Source: Stenotrophomonas sp. ESTM1D_MKCIP4_1 (GTDB taxonomy: Bacteria; Pseudomonadota; Gammaproteobacteria; Xanthomonadales; Xanthomonadaceae). From it: a DNA stretch of 64,000 nt. The stretch lies in NCBI RefSeq assembly GCF_003086895.1, contig NZ_CP026004.1, positions 3,446,731-3,510,730 on the forward strand, read 5' to 3'. The notes under the pieces are model-generated. The model searched no databases. It saw only the letters and a program-made list of their open reading frames with translations, and was not told the origin of the DNA. Shown piece by piece: positions 19,376-27,919 of this stretch. Position 1 is the first letter of the stretch; every line of letters starts with the position of its first letter. The translations under genes were made by a program, and so were the position numbers.

Positions 19376-19515
19376 GCATCCACGCATGGCGTGGATCTAC
19401 ACGTCTGTGTGCATCCACGCATGGCGTGGACCTACACGTCTGTGTGCATCCACGCATGGCGTGGATCTACACGTCTGTTTGCATCCACGCATGGCGTGGA
19501 TCTACACGTCTGTGG
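19376..19515 (-). repeat. four tandem 35-bp units, each with a SMAG element
   Basis: Units start at 19376, 19411, 19446 and 19481. Each consists of a 23-bp SMAG (ATCCACGC-ATG-GCGTGGAT-CTAC) plus the constant tail ACGTCTGT and a few bases. The units are nearly identical: the second has C for T before CTAC, and tail bases vary slightly. The fourth unit overlaps the 3' end of the diguanylate cyclase gene and its GTAG provides the stop codon. This is not a CRISPR: the units abut without variable spacers. Confidence 0.92.
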
Positions 19516-20629
19516 CCACTTCCACGCGGTTGCGGCCGCCCGCCTTGGCGCGGTACAGGGCTTCGTCGGCGCGTGCCAGTGCGCGCTCCAGCGTGTCGCC
19601 GCCGTCATCGTGCCAGCGCGCCACGCCGATGCTGACGCTCACCACCGGCGCGGCCTCTGAATCCACGTGGGCGATGGCCAGGGCCTGCACCTGCTGCCGC
19701 ATCTGCTCGAAAGGCGCGGTTTCCGGCGTCCCCGGTGTCCAGTACCCCAGCGCGACGAACTCCTCGCCGCCATAGCGGGCCACGACCGAGCCGGCATCGC
19801 GCAACTGCGCTGCCAGGGTGACGGCCACCGCATGCAGCACGGTGTCGCCGGCCGGGTGGCCGTGACGGTCGTTGTAGCGCTTGAAAAAGTCGATGTCGAT
19901 CATCGCGATGCGCAGTGCGCCGCGCGCATGCGGCGTGCGCAGGTAGCCCTGGAAGACCTCGCGTGCACGGCGGTCGAACGCGCGCCGGTTCAGCAAGCCG
20001 GTCAGGCCATCATGGTTGGCCATGGCATCGAGCTGCTGCTCGGCCCGCCACGTGGCCCGCGCCTGCCGTTCGGAAATGTAGCTGCCGACAATGCCTGCCA
20101 GGTTGCTGGCCAGCACGAACATCACCCCCTGCAGCATCTGCGCCCATTGCCGGCCTACCTGGATTTCGGCCAGGACGAAGGCGGCGGTGATCAGCGTGCC
20201 GGTCAGCGTGGCCACGCCGAAGCGCAGGCCGCAGAGGAAGTAGTTCAGCAGCAGGAACAGGCTGATGCCTTCATAGGGGTAATCCACACCGGCACGATGG
20301 GCGGTCCAGATCATCGTCACCAGGGCCAGCCCGGCAACCAGCACCACGCAGCCGCCCAGTGCCTGCAGGCGCTGCCTGAACGGGGGAACGAACGTCAGCA
20401 GGACCCCCAGCAGCAGCACCGGCAGCAGCACCCCCAGCCGCCAGCGCAGTACCACCGCGTTGACCTCGGGCGGCAGCCAGAACTGATCGAGCACGGCAAA
20501 GCCCACAGACAATGCCGCCGCCAGCGCGCACGCGCAGCGCATGCGCCACCGCACCTGGGTATTGAATGCGGAGGCGAAGCCGTCATCGCCTGGATGCCCT
20601 GCGGTGATGCGCCTGTCCGTGATCGCCAT
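19502..20629 (-). CDS. membrane-bound diguanylate cyclase (GGDEF)
   Basis: The 375-residue product has about six transmembrane helices (residues 32-185) followed by a GGDEF domain with the active signature GGEEF at 287-291 and metal-binding aspartates in MIDIDFFKRYND (about 243-254). It should make cyclic di-GMP, which commonly promotes adhesion and represses motility. The residues just before GGEEF do not form an RxxD inhibitory site, so product feedback may be absent. The start MAITDRR has GGGAGGGG upstream; an ATG 16 codons earlier is less likely. The stop TAG lies in the fourth 35-bp repeat unit. Confidence 0.88.
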   Translation of the reverse strand: MAITDRRITAGHPGDDGFASAFNTQVRWRMRCACALAAALSVGFAVLDQFWLPPEVNAVVLRWRLGVLLPVLLLGVLLTFVPPFRQRLQALGGCVVLVAGLALVTMIWTAHRAGVDYPYEGISLFLLLNYFLCGLRFGVATLTGTLITAAFVLAEIQVGRQWAQMLQGVMFVLASNLAGIVGSYISERQARATWRAEQQLDAMANHDGLTGLLNRRAFDRRAREVFQGYLRTPHARGALRIAMIDIDFFKRYNDRHGHPAGDTVLHAVAVTLAAQLRDAGSVVARYGGEEFVALGYWTPGTPETAPFEQMRQQVQALAIAHVDSEAAPVVSVSIGVARWHDDGGDTLERALARADEALYRAKAGGRNRVEVATDV

Positions 20630-20742
20630 CGGCCCCTCCCATGCCCATCCCCACCAACGTAGTGGCGGCGGCATCAAGACCGCGTGGCGACTGGCCGCGC
20701 GGCGTCAAGCTTCGTTTCCACCACCCCCGCTAGAATGGGCGC

Positions 20743-21561
20743 ATGAAAGCCCTGCACTCCCTGATTCTCGCTGCCGCCCTTGCGCCGGCCCTGCTGACCC
20801 TGTCCGCCCCCGCCCATGCCTGGGGCGCGCAGGGTCATCGCCTGGTGGCCGAAGTGGCCGATACCCGCCTCACCCCGACCGCGCGTGCCGAGGTCGACCG
20901 CCTGCTGGCCACCGAACCCGGTGCCACCCTGGCCAGCATCGCGCCGTGGGCCGACCAGCTGCGCGCCAAGGACCCCGGCCTGGGCCGTCGCTCCGCCGGC
21001 TGGCATTACGTCAACATCGCCGAAGACGGCTGCCATTACGAGCCGCCGAAGCACTGCAAGAACGGCAACTGCATCGTCGAAGCGCTGAAGGCCCAGAGTG
21101 CCATCCTGGGCGACCGCAGCCTGACCGACGGCGAGCGCCTGCAGGCGTTGAAGTTCGTCGTGCACCTGGTGGGCGACGTGCACCAGCCGATGCACGCCGG
21201 TTACGGCCACGACAAGGGTGGCAACGACTTCCAGCTGCAGTTCGGCAACCGCGGCACCAACCTGCACTCGCTGTGGGACAGCGGCATGCTCAACACGCGC
21301 AAGCTGGATGACGCCGGCTACCTGCCGGTGCTGCGTGCGCTGCCTGCACCGAAGCTGGCGCGCCAGTCCAACCCGCAGCGCGACCCGCAGAGCTGGGCCG
21401 AGGCCAGCTGCCGCATCTCGGTGCAGCCGGGCGTGTACCCGGCTGCGCACAAGATCGGCGATGAATACACCGCGCGCTATCGCCCGGTCGCCGAAGCGCA
21501 GCTGCGGCTGGCCGGCGAGAATCTGGCACAACTGCTGAACCGCGTGCTCGGCACGCGCTGA
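20743..21561 (+). CDS. S1/P1 zinc nuclease, secreted
   Basis: The 272-residue phosphodiesterase/nuclease degrades single-stranded nucleic acids. The signal peptide is cleaved after AHA so that the mature protein begins with Trp (WGAQGH), whose amino group and side chain coordinate zinc in this family. Further ligands are visible in HYVNIAED, FVVHLVGDVHQPMHAG and NLHSLWDSG. Length matches the characterised S. maltophilia S1/P1 nuclease. It probably supplies nucleotides or phosphate from extracellular or periplasmic nucleic acid. The next gene follows 10 bases later, suggesting co-transcription. Confidence 0.93.
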   Translation: MKALHSLILAAALAPALLTLSAPAHAWGAQGHRLVAEVADTRLTPTARAEVDRLLATEPGATLASIAPWADQLRAKDPGLGRRSAGWHYVNIAEDGCHYEPPKHCKNGNCIVEALKAQSAILGDRSLTDGERLQALKFVVHLVGDVHQPMHAGYGHDKGGNDFQLQFGNRGTNLHSLWDSGMLNTRKLDDAGYLPVLRALPAPKLARQSNPQRDPQSWAEASCRISVQPGVYPAAHKIGDEYTARYRPVAEAQLRLAGENLAQLLNRVLGTR

Positions 21562-21571
21562 GGAGGTTCCG

Positions 21572-22372
21572 ATGTCGGCCCAGGTCCAATCCTTCTTCCA
21601 CCGCGACAGCAACACCTTCAGCTACCTGGTCAGCGACCCGGCCAGCGGTGAGGCCGCGCTGATCGATCCGGTGCTGGATTACGACCCCGACACCGACGCC
21701 AGCAGCGATGCGCCGGTGCGCCCGTTGCTGGAAGCCATCGACCGGCAGGGCCTCCACCTGCGCTGGCTGCTGGAAACCCACGCCCACGCCGACCACGTGT
21801 CGGCCGGGCGGCGGTTGAAGGCGCACTTCCCGCAGGCGACGCTGGCCATCGGCGAGGGAATCCGCGCGGTGCAGGCTACGTTCGCCCCCCGCTACGGCCT
21901 GGATGGGCCCGCGCTGGACACGCATTTCGACCATCTGTTCGCTGATGGCGAAACCTTCGCGCTGGGCCGGTTGCAGGGCCGCATCATCGCAGTGCCCGGC
22001 CACACCAGCGACAGCATTGCCTATCTCATCGGCGATGCGCTGTTCCCTGGCGATTCGCTGTTCATGCCCGACAGCGGCACCGCACGCTGCGATTTCCCCG
22101 GCGGTGACGCCGCGCAGCTGTACCGTTCGATCCAGCGCCTGCTGGCGCTGCCGGCTGCCACCCGCGTGTTCGTCTGCCACGACTATGGTCCGGGCGGCCG
22201 CGCGGTCGCCAACGAAACCACCATCGGTGCGCAGCGCGCGCACAACATCCACGTGCACGAAGGCGTGGATGAAGCGGCGTTCGTCAGCGTCCGGCAGGCA
22301 CGTGATGCAACCCTGGCCGAGCCGAAGCTGATGCAGCCGGCGGTGAAGGCCAACATCCAGGGCGGGGCCTGA
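21572..22372 (+). CDS. metallo-beta-lactamase-fold hydrolase, persulfide dioxygenase-like
   Basis: The 266-residue product has the MBL metal motif THAHADH (HxHxDH) at about residues 70-76 and distal ligands in VPGHTSDSIA and VCHDYGPGG. The N-terminal FFHRDSNTFSYLV, the HAHADHVSAG block and the D-S-G-T-A-RCDF segment are characteristic of the ETHE1/Blh group, which oxidises glutathione persulfide in sulfide detoxification, rather than of beta-lactamases or glyoxalase II. GAGGAG lies just before the ATG. It is probably in an operon with the nuclease, though no functional link is evident. Confidence 0.83.
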   Translation: MSAQVQSFFHRDSNTFSYLVSDPASGEAALIDPVLDYDPDTDASSDAPVRPLLEAIDRQGLHLRWLLETHAHADHVSAGRRLKAHFPQATLAIGEGIRAVQATFAPRYGLDGPALDTHFDHLFADGETFALGRLQGRIIAVPGHTSDSIAYLIGDALFPGDSLFMPDSGTARCDFPGGDAAQLYRSIQRLLALPAATRVFVCHDYGPGGRAVANETTIGAQRAHNIHVHEGVDEAAFVSVRQARDATLAEPKLMQPAVKANIQGGA

Positions 22373-22395
22373 CCGCAGCCCCGCCCTGTGCGCGC

Positions 22396-22418
22396 CACCG
22401 GGCACCGCCCGGCGCTAC
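22396..22418 (-). repeat. SMAG element (CGCCGGGC type) supplying a stop codon
   Basis: CACCGGGC-ACC-GCCCGGCG-CTAC, with one arm mismatch, in the convergent gap between the MBL and TonB-like lipoprotein genes. CTAC at 22415-22418 contains the TAG stop of the lipoprotein gene. Confidence 0.8.
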
Positions 22419-22987
22419 CGGCCCTGCGTGCGCACTACGTGCTGGCCCTTCGCGATCTCGAAGGTGAACGCGTACTGCAGGGTGACGGCTACCGGATTGA
22501 CGCGCTCGGCCCCCTCGCAACCACGCTCATCCGGCACCTTGCCCGGCGCAAAGTGGCAGACCGCTGCCGGGAAGTATTTCCAGTGGGCAACGGCCTCCTG
22601 CGCCGCCTGCAGCAGCGGGGCATTTTCCGTCAACGTTCCTGCAGTGCAGGCACTGCGGTCGGTCAATGGCTGGGTGCGATCGACCTTGCCCTCCGCATCC
22701 ACCACCACCTGCAGGCAGACCGTGGTGGGTGGCAGCGCGGTGCGTGGGTCACGCTCGCCCACTTCCGGGTCCGGACCCGCGTACAGCTGCGGCATCCGAT
22801 AGCCTTCCGTGGCGGCCAGCGTGTAGGGCTGGATCTGGCCACCGCCGCCGCCCCCCTCGGGGCTCAGGCGCTGGTGGCCGACGCTCTCGTTGCGGGTTTC
22901 AACCGTGGTCAGCCGTTCCTGGGTAGCGCAGCCGGCCAGCAGCACCGCTGTGATGCACAGCGGTGCGCGCTTCAGTGCTGCCTTCAC
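22415..22987 (-). CDS. lipoprotein with a degenerate TonB C-terminal-like domain
   Basis: The 190-residue product has a lipoprotein signal (LCITAVLLAGC, Cys at about residue 20), a low-complexity Gly stretch (about 45-50) and a C-terminal region with the TonB_C pattern (TVCLQVVVDAEGKVDRTQPL, then QAAQEAVAHWKYFPA). TonB_C-like domains contact outer-membrane partners. Here the domain hangs on a lipid anchor instead of a transmembrane helix, so it is not a classical energy transducer. It overlaps the M56/TonB gene by four bases and is the third gene of the blaI operon. Its stop codon comes from the SMAG element. Confidence 0.72.
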   Translation of the reverse strand: MKAALKRAPLCITAVLLAGCATQERLTTVETRNESVGHQRLSPEGGGGGGQIQPYTLAATEGYRMPQLYAGPDPEVGERDPRTALPPTTVCLQVVVDAEGKVDRTQPLTDRSACTAGTLTENAPLLQAAQEAVAHWKYFPAAVCHFAPGKVPDERGCEGAERVNPVAVTLQYAFTFEIAKGQHVVRTQGR

Positions 22988-24237
22988 TGCGTCTGGCCGC
23001 CGTTCGCCTCGGTGTTGTCCATGGCGTAGGTGATCGGAATGCGCAGCTTGGCGGCCACCGGCTTGCCATCCTTCGTTGCCGGCTTGAACGTCCAGCTGCG
23101 CGCCGCTGCGATCGACGCAGCCTCGAACACGCCCGGATTGGTCGCACTTTCCACACGCACATCGGTGGCCACGCCCTTTTCATTCACGGCCACGATCAGC
23201 TTCACCACACCGGTCTGGCCCTTCTCGAACGCGCCCACCGGATAGCTCGGGGGTGACATGTTCTGTACCTGGATCGGCGTGTCCAGCCCATCCTTGGCAG
23301 CATCCGCCTGGGCGTACTGGAACGGCTCGGCACTGATCGACGGTACCCCCGTCGCCGCCCCCTGGCTCGCCCAGGCCAGCGCGGCCCCACCCATGCACAA
23401 CCCCACCAGCAACATCTGACCGGTCACTTTCGACACTGCCTTCCGCTTCGACTGCTTCAACATGGCGATACGCTCCTTCAACACGGGTTGGCTGCGCCAA
23501 TGGCATGCCATCGGTGCAACCGGGTGGACCAGCTGCGCCTTGAGCAGCGTGCTGGCATAAAGGCGGCGCTGCATCGGCTGCGCGGCAACGGTACGCGCAT
23601 CGCAGGCCAGTTCCTGGTCGCGCAGGAAGCGGCGCGCGGCCCAGGGCAACAACGGGTGGAACCAGAACACGGTGCGTGCCAGCAGCAGTGCGCCGTTGGC
23701 CCAGTGGTCGCCATTACCGCGATGGCTGCGTTCGTGGCGCAGGATCAACGCCTGTTCTTCGGCATCGAACTGCTGGTCGAAGTGCGGCCCGACCACGATG
23801 CGCGGCCGCCACAGGCCGACCAGTGCGGGCAGCCCCGGATCGGCGCTGGCCTGCCAGCTGCCATCGGCCCGCGCCCGCAGCGTTCCCAGCCGGCGCTCGA
23901 AGCGGCGTTGCGCACGCAGTTCGCGCAGCGCACACAGCCCGGCGCCTGTGGCCCAGGCCAAGGCCAGCAACCAGGGCCACATCGGCAGCTGCGCCGGGAC
24001 GCCCTCAACGCCCATGGGCACGACCTTCAGCGGCAGCGTGGGCACATGCTGCAGGGCCGGCAGCACCGGCAGTGGCAGCAGCACGGCCATCAGCAGCAGC
24101 GGCAGCAGCCACCAGCTGCGGTAGGCCAGGCCAGCACCGCCCAGCTTCACCAGCAGCGGTCGCACCGCTGCCAGCAACAGAACGCCCATCGCCAGCCACA
24201 GGCTGGCCCGCCACAGTCCTTCGAGCAGCTCATTCAT
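22984..24237 (-). CDS. BlaR1-like M56 metallopeptidase fused to a TonB-type C-terminal domain
   Basis: The 417-residue product has an N-terminal multi-helix M56 domain with the zinc motif HERSH (168-172) and a downstream acidic ligand region (RDQELACDA). A transmembrane segment at about 268-290 follows, then a periplasmic domain whose sequence SPPSYPVGAFEKGQTGVVKL to WTFKPATKDGKPV is typical of TonB_C. In BlaR1/MecR1 the C-terminus is a penicillin-binding sensor; here it is replaced. By analogy with BlaR1 the peptidase may cleave the adjacent BlaI repressor after sensing an envelope signal. It overlaps blaI by eight bases. Confidence 0.87.
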   Translation of the reverse strand: MNELLEGLWRASLWLAMGVLLLAAVRPLLVKLGGAGLAYRSWWLLPLLLMAVLLPLPVLPALQHVPTLPLKVVPMGVEGVPAQLPMWPWLLALAWATGAGLCALRELRAQRRFERRLGTLRARADGSWQASADPGLPALVGLWRPRIVVGPHFDQQFDAEEQALILRHERSHRGNGDHWANGALLLARTVFWFHPLLPWAARRFLRDQELACDARTVAAQPMQRRLYASTLLKAQLVHPVAPMACHWRSQPVLKERIAMLKQSKRKAVSKVTGQMLLVGLCMGGAALAWASQGAATGVPSISAEPFQYAQADAAKDGLDTPIQVQNMSPPSYPVGAFEKGQTGVVKLIVAVNEKGVATDVRVESATNPGVFEAASIAAARSWTFKPATKDGKPVAAKLRIPITYAMDNTEANGGQTQ

Positions 24238-24595
24238 CGTCCATCTCCTGGATCAGCTTCTTCAGTTCGGCGATGTCCTGCGCCGTCAGCTGGCCACGCT
24301 CGCTGAAATGGGCCACCAGCGGCGCCACCCGGCCGTCGAACACGCGGCCGATGAAATCCTGGCTCTGCGCCTCCACCCAGGCCTGGCGCTGCAGCAGCGG
24401 CTGGTAGAGGTAGCGGCGGCCATCACGCTCTGCGGCAATCGCGCCCTTGGTCAGCAGGCGGTTGAGCAGGGTCTTGATGGTCGGCTCGGCCCACTCGCGG
24501 TGGGCCAGCGCGGCCACCACGTCTTCGGCGCTGCGGGGGGACTGCTGCCACAGCACCTCCATCACAACGGCTTCGGCTTCGCTGATCGGGCTCAT
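24230..24595 (-). CDS. blaI: BlaI/MecI/CopY-family repressor
   Basis: The 121-residue winged-helix repressor starts SEAEAVVMEVLW and has the recognition region TIKTLLNRLLTKGAI typical of BlaI/MecI (penicillinase repressor family). The C-terminal dimerisation helices are normal length. It is the first gene of a three-gene operon with the M56 protease and a TonB-like lipoprotein. Two ATTACG/CGTAAT-type dyads directly precede the ATG and are the likely autoregulatory operators. No beta-lactamase gene is adjacent, so the regulon is unknown. Confidence 0.9.
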   Translation of the reverse strand: MSPISEAEAVVMEVLWQQSPRSAEDVVAALAHREWAEPTIKTLLNRLLTKGAIAAERDGRRYLYQPLLQRQAWVEAQSQDFIGRVFDGRVAPLVAHFSERGQLTAQDIAELKKLIQEMDDE

Positions 24596-24637
24596 GATTT
24601 ACATCCGTAATCGACAGCCCGATTACGCTCGTAATCG
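24596..24637. promoter_or_regulatory. likely BlaI operators
   Basis: CGATTACG-CT-CGTAATCG at 24620-24637 is a perfect 8-bp dyad, and GATTTAC-ATC-CGTAATC at 24596-24612 is an imperfect copy. They lie immediately upstream of blaI and between it and the divergent flavin reductase gene, so both transcripts could be controlled. Confidence 0.72.
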
Positions 24638-24716
24638 ATCCGGTTGTCAACCCCCTCGACTGCAGGTTCATCGCGCCTGCCCCAGCATCGGTCGCTCCTG
24701 CCCCGCTGGAGCCCGC

Positions 24717-25274
24717 ATGAAGCCGCTGCGCAAACTGGATTTCCCGGTGGAACAGGCCCGCCGCTTCCTTGAACCCGGCCCCATCGTGCTGGTCAGCACC
24801 GCGGCCCACGGGCAACGCAACCTGATGACGATGGGCTGGCACATGGTGATGGGCTTCTCGCCCTCGCTGGTGGCCACCTACCTGTGGAACGAGAACCACA
24901 GCTTTGCGTTGGCCCGCGACAGCCGGCAGTGCGTGATCAACGTTCCCGGCGTGGAGCTGCTGGACACCGTGGTGGATATCGGCAACTGCAGTGGCCGCGA
25001 GGTCGACAAGTTCGCGCGTTTCGGCCTGGATGCGGTGCCCGCGCGCGAGGTCGCCGCGCCGCTGGTGGGCCAGTGCCATTCCAGCTTCGAGTGCCGGCTT
25101 CACGACGACAGCCAGATCGAAGCCAGCAACCTCTTCATCTGGGAAATCGTGCGCGCCCACGTCGCGCCACGGCCGAAGCTGCCGCGTACCTTCCACTACC
25201 GGGGCGATGGCCGGTTCATGGTGGCGGGCGCGGAAATCTCGCGTCGACGGCGGTTCAAGCCCGACATGCTGTAA
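24717..25274 (+). CDS. flavin reductase-like FMN-binding protein
   Basis: The 185-residue single split-barrel domain is of the flavin reductase-like family (NAD(P)H:FMN reductases and related flavoproteins). Landmarks are GPIVLVSTAAHGQRNLMTMG near the N-terminus, FSPSLVATYL, SRQCVINVPG and the C-terminal FHYRGDGRFM. The start MKPLRKLDFP is the first ATG that gives the family N-terminus; the longer frame from 24447 runs antisense to blaI. The redox partner is unknown. It is 34 bases upstream of the CoA-transferase gene and probably in its operon. Confidence 0.85.
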   Translation: MKPLRKLDFPVEQARRFLEPGPIVLVSTAAHGQRNLMTMGWHMVMGFSPSLVATYLWNENHSFALARDSRQCVINVPGVELLDTVVDIGNCSGREVDKFARFGLDAVPAREVAAPLVGQCHSSFECRLHDDSQIEASNLFIWEIVRAHVAPRPKLPRTFHYRGDGRFMVAGAEISRRRRFKPDML

Positions 25275-25308
25275 TGCCAGCACTCCCCTTGCCGCAGGAC
25301 CGCCACGC

Positions 25309-27261
25309 ATGACCGAACACCTGACCGACCTGGACGCCGCCGTAGACTGGCTGTTCGCGCGCGTGGAAGGGCCGCTGCGGGTGGGCGCTCCGCTGGCACT
25401 GGGCAAGCCGCATCGGCTGCTCAATGCCCTGTATGCGCGCGTGGAAGGGGATCCGTCGCGGCCGCTGCAGCTGTACACCGCGCTGTCGCTGAATCCGCCG
25501 AAGGCACGCGGCGACGGCCTGGAGGCGCGCTTCATGGCGCCGTTCGTGCAGCGCCATTTCGGTGAGGACTTCCCGCGCCTGGCCTATGCCGATGCGATCG
25601 CCCGTGATGCACTGCCGGCGCATGTGGAGGTGGAGGAGTTCTACATGCAGTCCGGTGGGCTGCTCGGCTCACGCCAGGCGCAGTCCAGCTACACCAGCCT
25701 GAACTACACGCACGCGGCCGATGCCGTGGCGCAGCGCGCGCCGCAGGTGATCGTGCAGAAGGTGGCGATGCGCCCGGACGACCGTCGGCTGTCGTTGTCG
25801 TGCAACAACGACATCACCCAGGACACCCTGGATGCGATGGCTGCACGCGGCCTGCCGCGGCCCCTGCTGGTGGCCGAGATCGATCCGCAGCTGCCTTACC
25901 TGGGCGGTACGGCCACGGTGGATGTGTCCTTCTTCGATCTGGTCATTACCCCGCCGCCGCCCTACCCGGCCCTGTTCGGCCTGCCGCGGCAGCCGGTGGC
26001 CGATGCGGACTACGCCATCGGCCTGTACGCCAGCACGCTGGTGCGTGACGGCGGCACGCTGCAGATCGGCATCGGCACGCTGGCCGATGCTCTGAGCCAT
26101 GCGCTGGTACTGCGCCACACCGACAACGCGCGCTACCGCCGCGTACTGAACGCACTGGACCCGCAGCTGGCCAGCCACCCGCTGGTGCAGGAGATCGGCG
26201 GCCTCGATCCCTTCGAGGTGGGCCTGTATGGCTGCAGCGAGATGCTCAACGAAGGCTTCCGGCGGCTGGTGCAGACCGGCGTCATCCGGCGCAAGGTGCA
26301 CGACGATCTGGCGCTGATGCAGCGCATCGAGAATGGCAGCACGCTGTCCATCGACCATGCCACGCTGGACGCCGAAGGTGAGTACCTGCACGGCGCGTTC
26401 TACCTTGGTTCGCCCGAGTTCTACGACTGGCTGCGCACGCTGCCCGAAAACGAATGCCGGGCGATCGGCATGCGCCGCATCAGCGAAATCAACCAGCTGT
26501 ATGGCGGCAACGAAACGCTGGAACGGCTGCAGCGCCGGCATGCGCGCTTCTTCAACTCCTGCATGATGGCCACCGCCCTGGGTGCAGCCGTCTCCGATGC
26601 GCTGGAGGATGGCCGCGTGGTATCCGGCGTGGGCGGCCAGTACAACTTCGTGGCGATGGCCCATGCCCTGCCCGAGGCGCGCAGCGTGCTGATGTTCCGC
26701 GCCGCGCGCGACGACAAGGGCCAGCGTGCCTCGAACGTGCGCTGGAACTACGGCCACACCACCATTCCACGGCACCTGCGCGACATCTACCTCAACGAGT
26801 ACGGCATCGCCGATCTGCGCGCATTGACCGACGACGACTGCGTGCAGGCGATGGCCGCGATCACCGAAGCGCCGTTCCAGGCCGGGCTTCTGCAGCAGGC
26901 CTATGCCTCGCGCAAGCTGCGTGCCGGGCGGCAGGTGGATCCACACCGTGCGCAGCGCAACACCCCGCAGGCATTGGCGGCGGCGCTGGCACCGTTCCGT
27001 GCCGATGGCACGCTGCCCGACTATCCGCTGGGCAGCGATTTCAACGAGATCGAGCAGGTGCTGGTGAAGGCGCTGGGCTGGCTGAAATCGAACACGCAGA
27101 CGCGCGCTGACATGCTGCGCACTGTCTGGGCTGCGCTGCGGCAACCTGCCGGTGATGGCGATGCGGTGTACCTGCAGCGCATGGGCCTGCAGGCGCCAAA
27201 GGATCTGGGCGAGCGCGTGAATGCACGCCTGCTGCGGCTGGCCCTCGCCCGCACTGCGTAA
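25309..27261 (+). CDS. acetyl-CoA hydrolase/transferase family protein
   Basis: The 650-residue product is of the class I CoA-transferase type (AcH1/Cat1 family). The C-terminal half contains the signature SGVGGQYNFVAMA (about residues 440-452) followed by YGHTTIPRHLRDIYLNEYG and ADLRALTD, as in acetyl-CoA hydrolase/transferase C-terminal domains. The N-terminal half is longer than that of the roughly 500-residue bacterial enzymes and the last 100 residues are additional. Substrates, probably small acyl-CoAs, cannot be assigned. The chosen ATG is preceded by AGGA; the longer frame overlaps the flavin reductase gene. Confidence 0.8.
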   Translation: MTEHLTDLDAAVDWLFARVEGPLRVGAPLALGKPHRLLNALYARVEGDPSRPLQLYTALSLNPPKARGDGLEARFMAPFVQRHFGEDFPRLAYADAIARDALPAHVEVEEFYMQSGGLLGSRQAQSSYTSLNYTHAADAVAQRAPQVIVQKVAMRPDDRRLSLSCNNDITQDTLDAMAARGLPRPLLVAEIDPQLPYLGGTATVDVSFFDLVITPPPPYPALFGLPRQPVADADYAIGLYASTLVRDGGTLQIGIGTLADALSHALVLRHTDNARYRRVLNALDPQLASHPLVQEIGGLDPFEVGLYGCSEMLNEGFRRLVQTGVIRRKVHDDLALMQRIENGSTLSIDHATLDAEGEYLHGAFYLGSPEFYDWLRTLPENECRAIGMRRISEINQLYGGNETLERLQRRHARFFNSCMMATALGAAVSDALEDGRVVSGVGGQYNFVAMAHALPEARSVLMFRAARDDKGQRASNVRWNYGHTTIPRHLRDIYLNEYGIADLRALTDDDCVQAMAAITEAPFQAGLLQQAYASRKLRAGRQVDPHRAQRNTPQALAAALAPFRADGTLPDYPLGSDFNEIEQVLVKALGWLKSNTQTRADMLRTVWAALRQPAGDGDAVYLQRMGLQAPKDLGERVNARLLRLALARTA

Positions 27262-27276
27262 CCGCGCAATGGTCGT

Positions 27277-27331
27277 GCCGGGCCACGCCCGGCGGACGCG
27301 GACCGCGATGCCAACCAAGGTTGGCAGCTAC
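27277..27331. repeat. two palindromes after the CoA-transferase gene
   Basis: GCCGGGC-CAC-GCCCGGC at 27277-27293 lies 16 bases after the stop and could end transcription. A second palindrome, TGCCAACC-AA-GGTTGGCA at 27309-27326, is followed by CTAC at 27328-27331 (a GTAG-type element on the minus strand). Confidence 0.75.
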
Positions 27332-27365
27332 AGGGGCGTCGTCGCTGACGCGGTATGCTGTGACG

Positions 27366-27917
27366 ATGAGCGACGATTCCCGTTTCCTGCATGACCTGCA
27401 GCAGCGCCAGGCTGCGGGCGAAGACCTGCGCTATCTGTGTTTCTGGGGCCACCAGCCGCCGCGCAGCGGTGTCTCTGCGTCCTGCTTCAGCCAGTGGTAT
27501 GCGGCAGGTTTCGATGTCGATGGCGTGCACTACCGCACCGCCGAGCACTACATGATGGCCGGCAAGGCGCGCCTGTTCGGTGCGACCGACCTTCTCGGAG
27601 AGATCCTCGCCAGCACCACGCCGGACAAGGCCAAGGCACTGGGCCGCAGGATCGAAGGCTTCGATGAAGCACGCTGGACCCAGGCGCGCTACGCGCTGGT
27701 GGTGGAAGGCAACAGGGCCAAGTTCGCACAGAACCCGGAACTGGGCGCGTTCCTGCGCGCCACCGCCGGCTGGGTGCTGGTCGAAGCCAGCCCGGTGGAT
27801 TTCATCTGGGGTATCGGCCTGGCCAAGGACCACGCCGACGCGCACAACCCAGCGCAGTGGCGCGGGTTGAACCTGCTGGGGTTTGCATTGATGGATGTCC
27901 GCGACGCGTTGTCGTAA
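27366..27917 (+). CDS. NADAR family (YbiA-like) protein
   Basis: The 183-residue product has the NADAR fold: YLCFWGHQPP, FSQWYAAGFDVDGVHYRTAEHYMM and KAKALGRRIEGFDEARWTQ near the N-terminus and centre, and the C-terminal PVDFIWGIGL with NLLGFALM. NADAR proteins are N-glycosidases that act on riboflavin-pathway intermediates (YbiA) or remove ADP-ribose from guanine in DNA. Which activity applies here is not clear. It is monocistronic and convergent with higA; the SMAG at 27920 lies between them. Confidence 0.88.
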   Translation: MSDDSRFLHDLQQRQAAGEDLRYLCFWGHQPPRSGVSASCFSQWYAAGFDVDGVHYRTAEHYMMAGKARLFGATDLLGEILASTTPDKAKALGRRIEGFDEARWTQARYALVVEGNRAKFAQNPELGAFLRATAGWVLVEASPVDFIWGIGLAKDHADAHNPAQWRGLNLLGFALMDVRDALS

Positions 27918-27919
27918 CC

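Noticed and set aside
19376..19515. Possible CRISPR array
   Set aside because: The units are contiguous 35-bp tandem repeats with no variable spacers, and each contains the known GTAG palindrome. No cas genes are present.
22984..24595. Beta-lactam resistance locus
   Set aside because: BlaI and an M56 protease are present, but no beta-lactamase gene is adjacent and the sensor domain of BlaR1 is missing, so a beta-lactam role is not supported.
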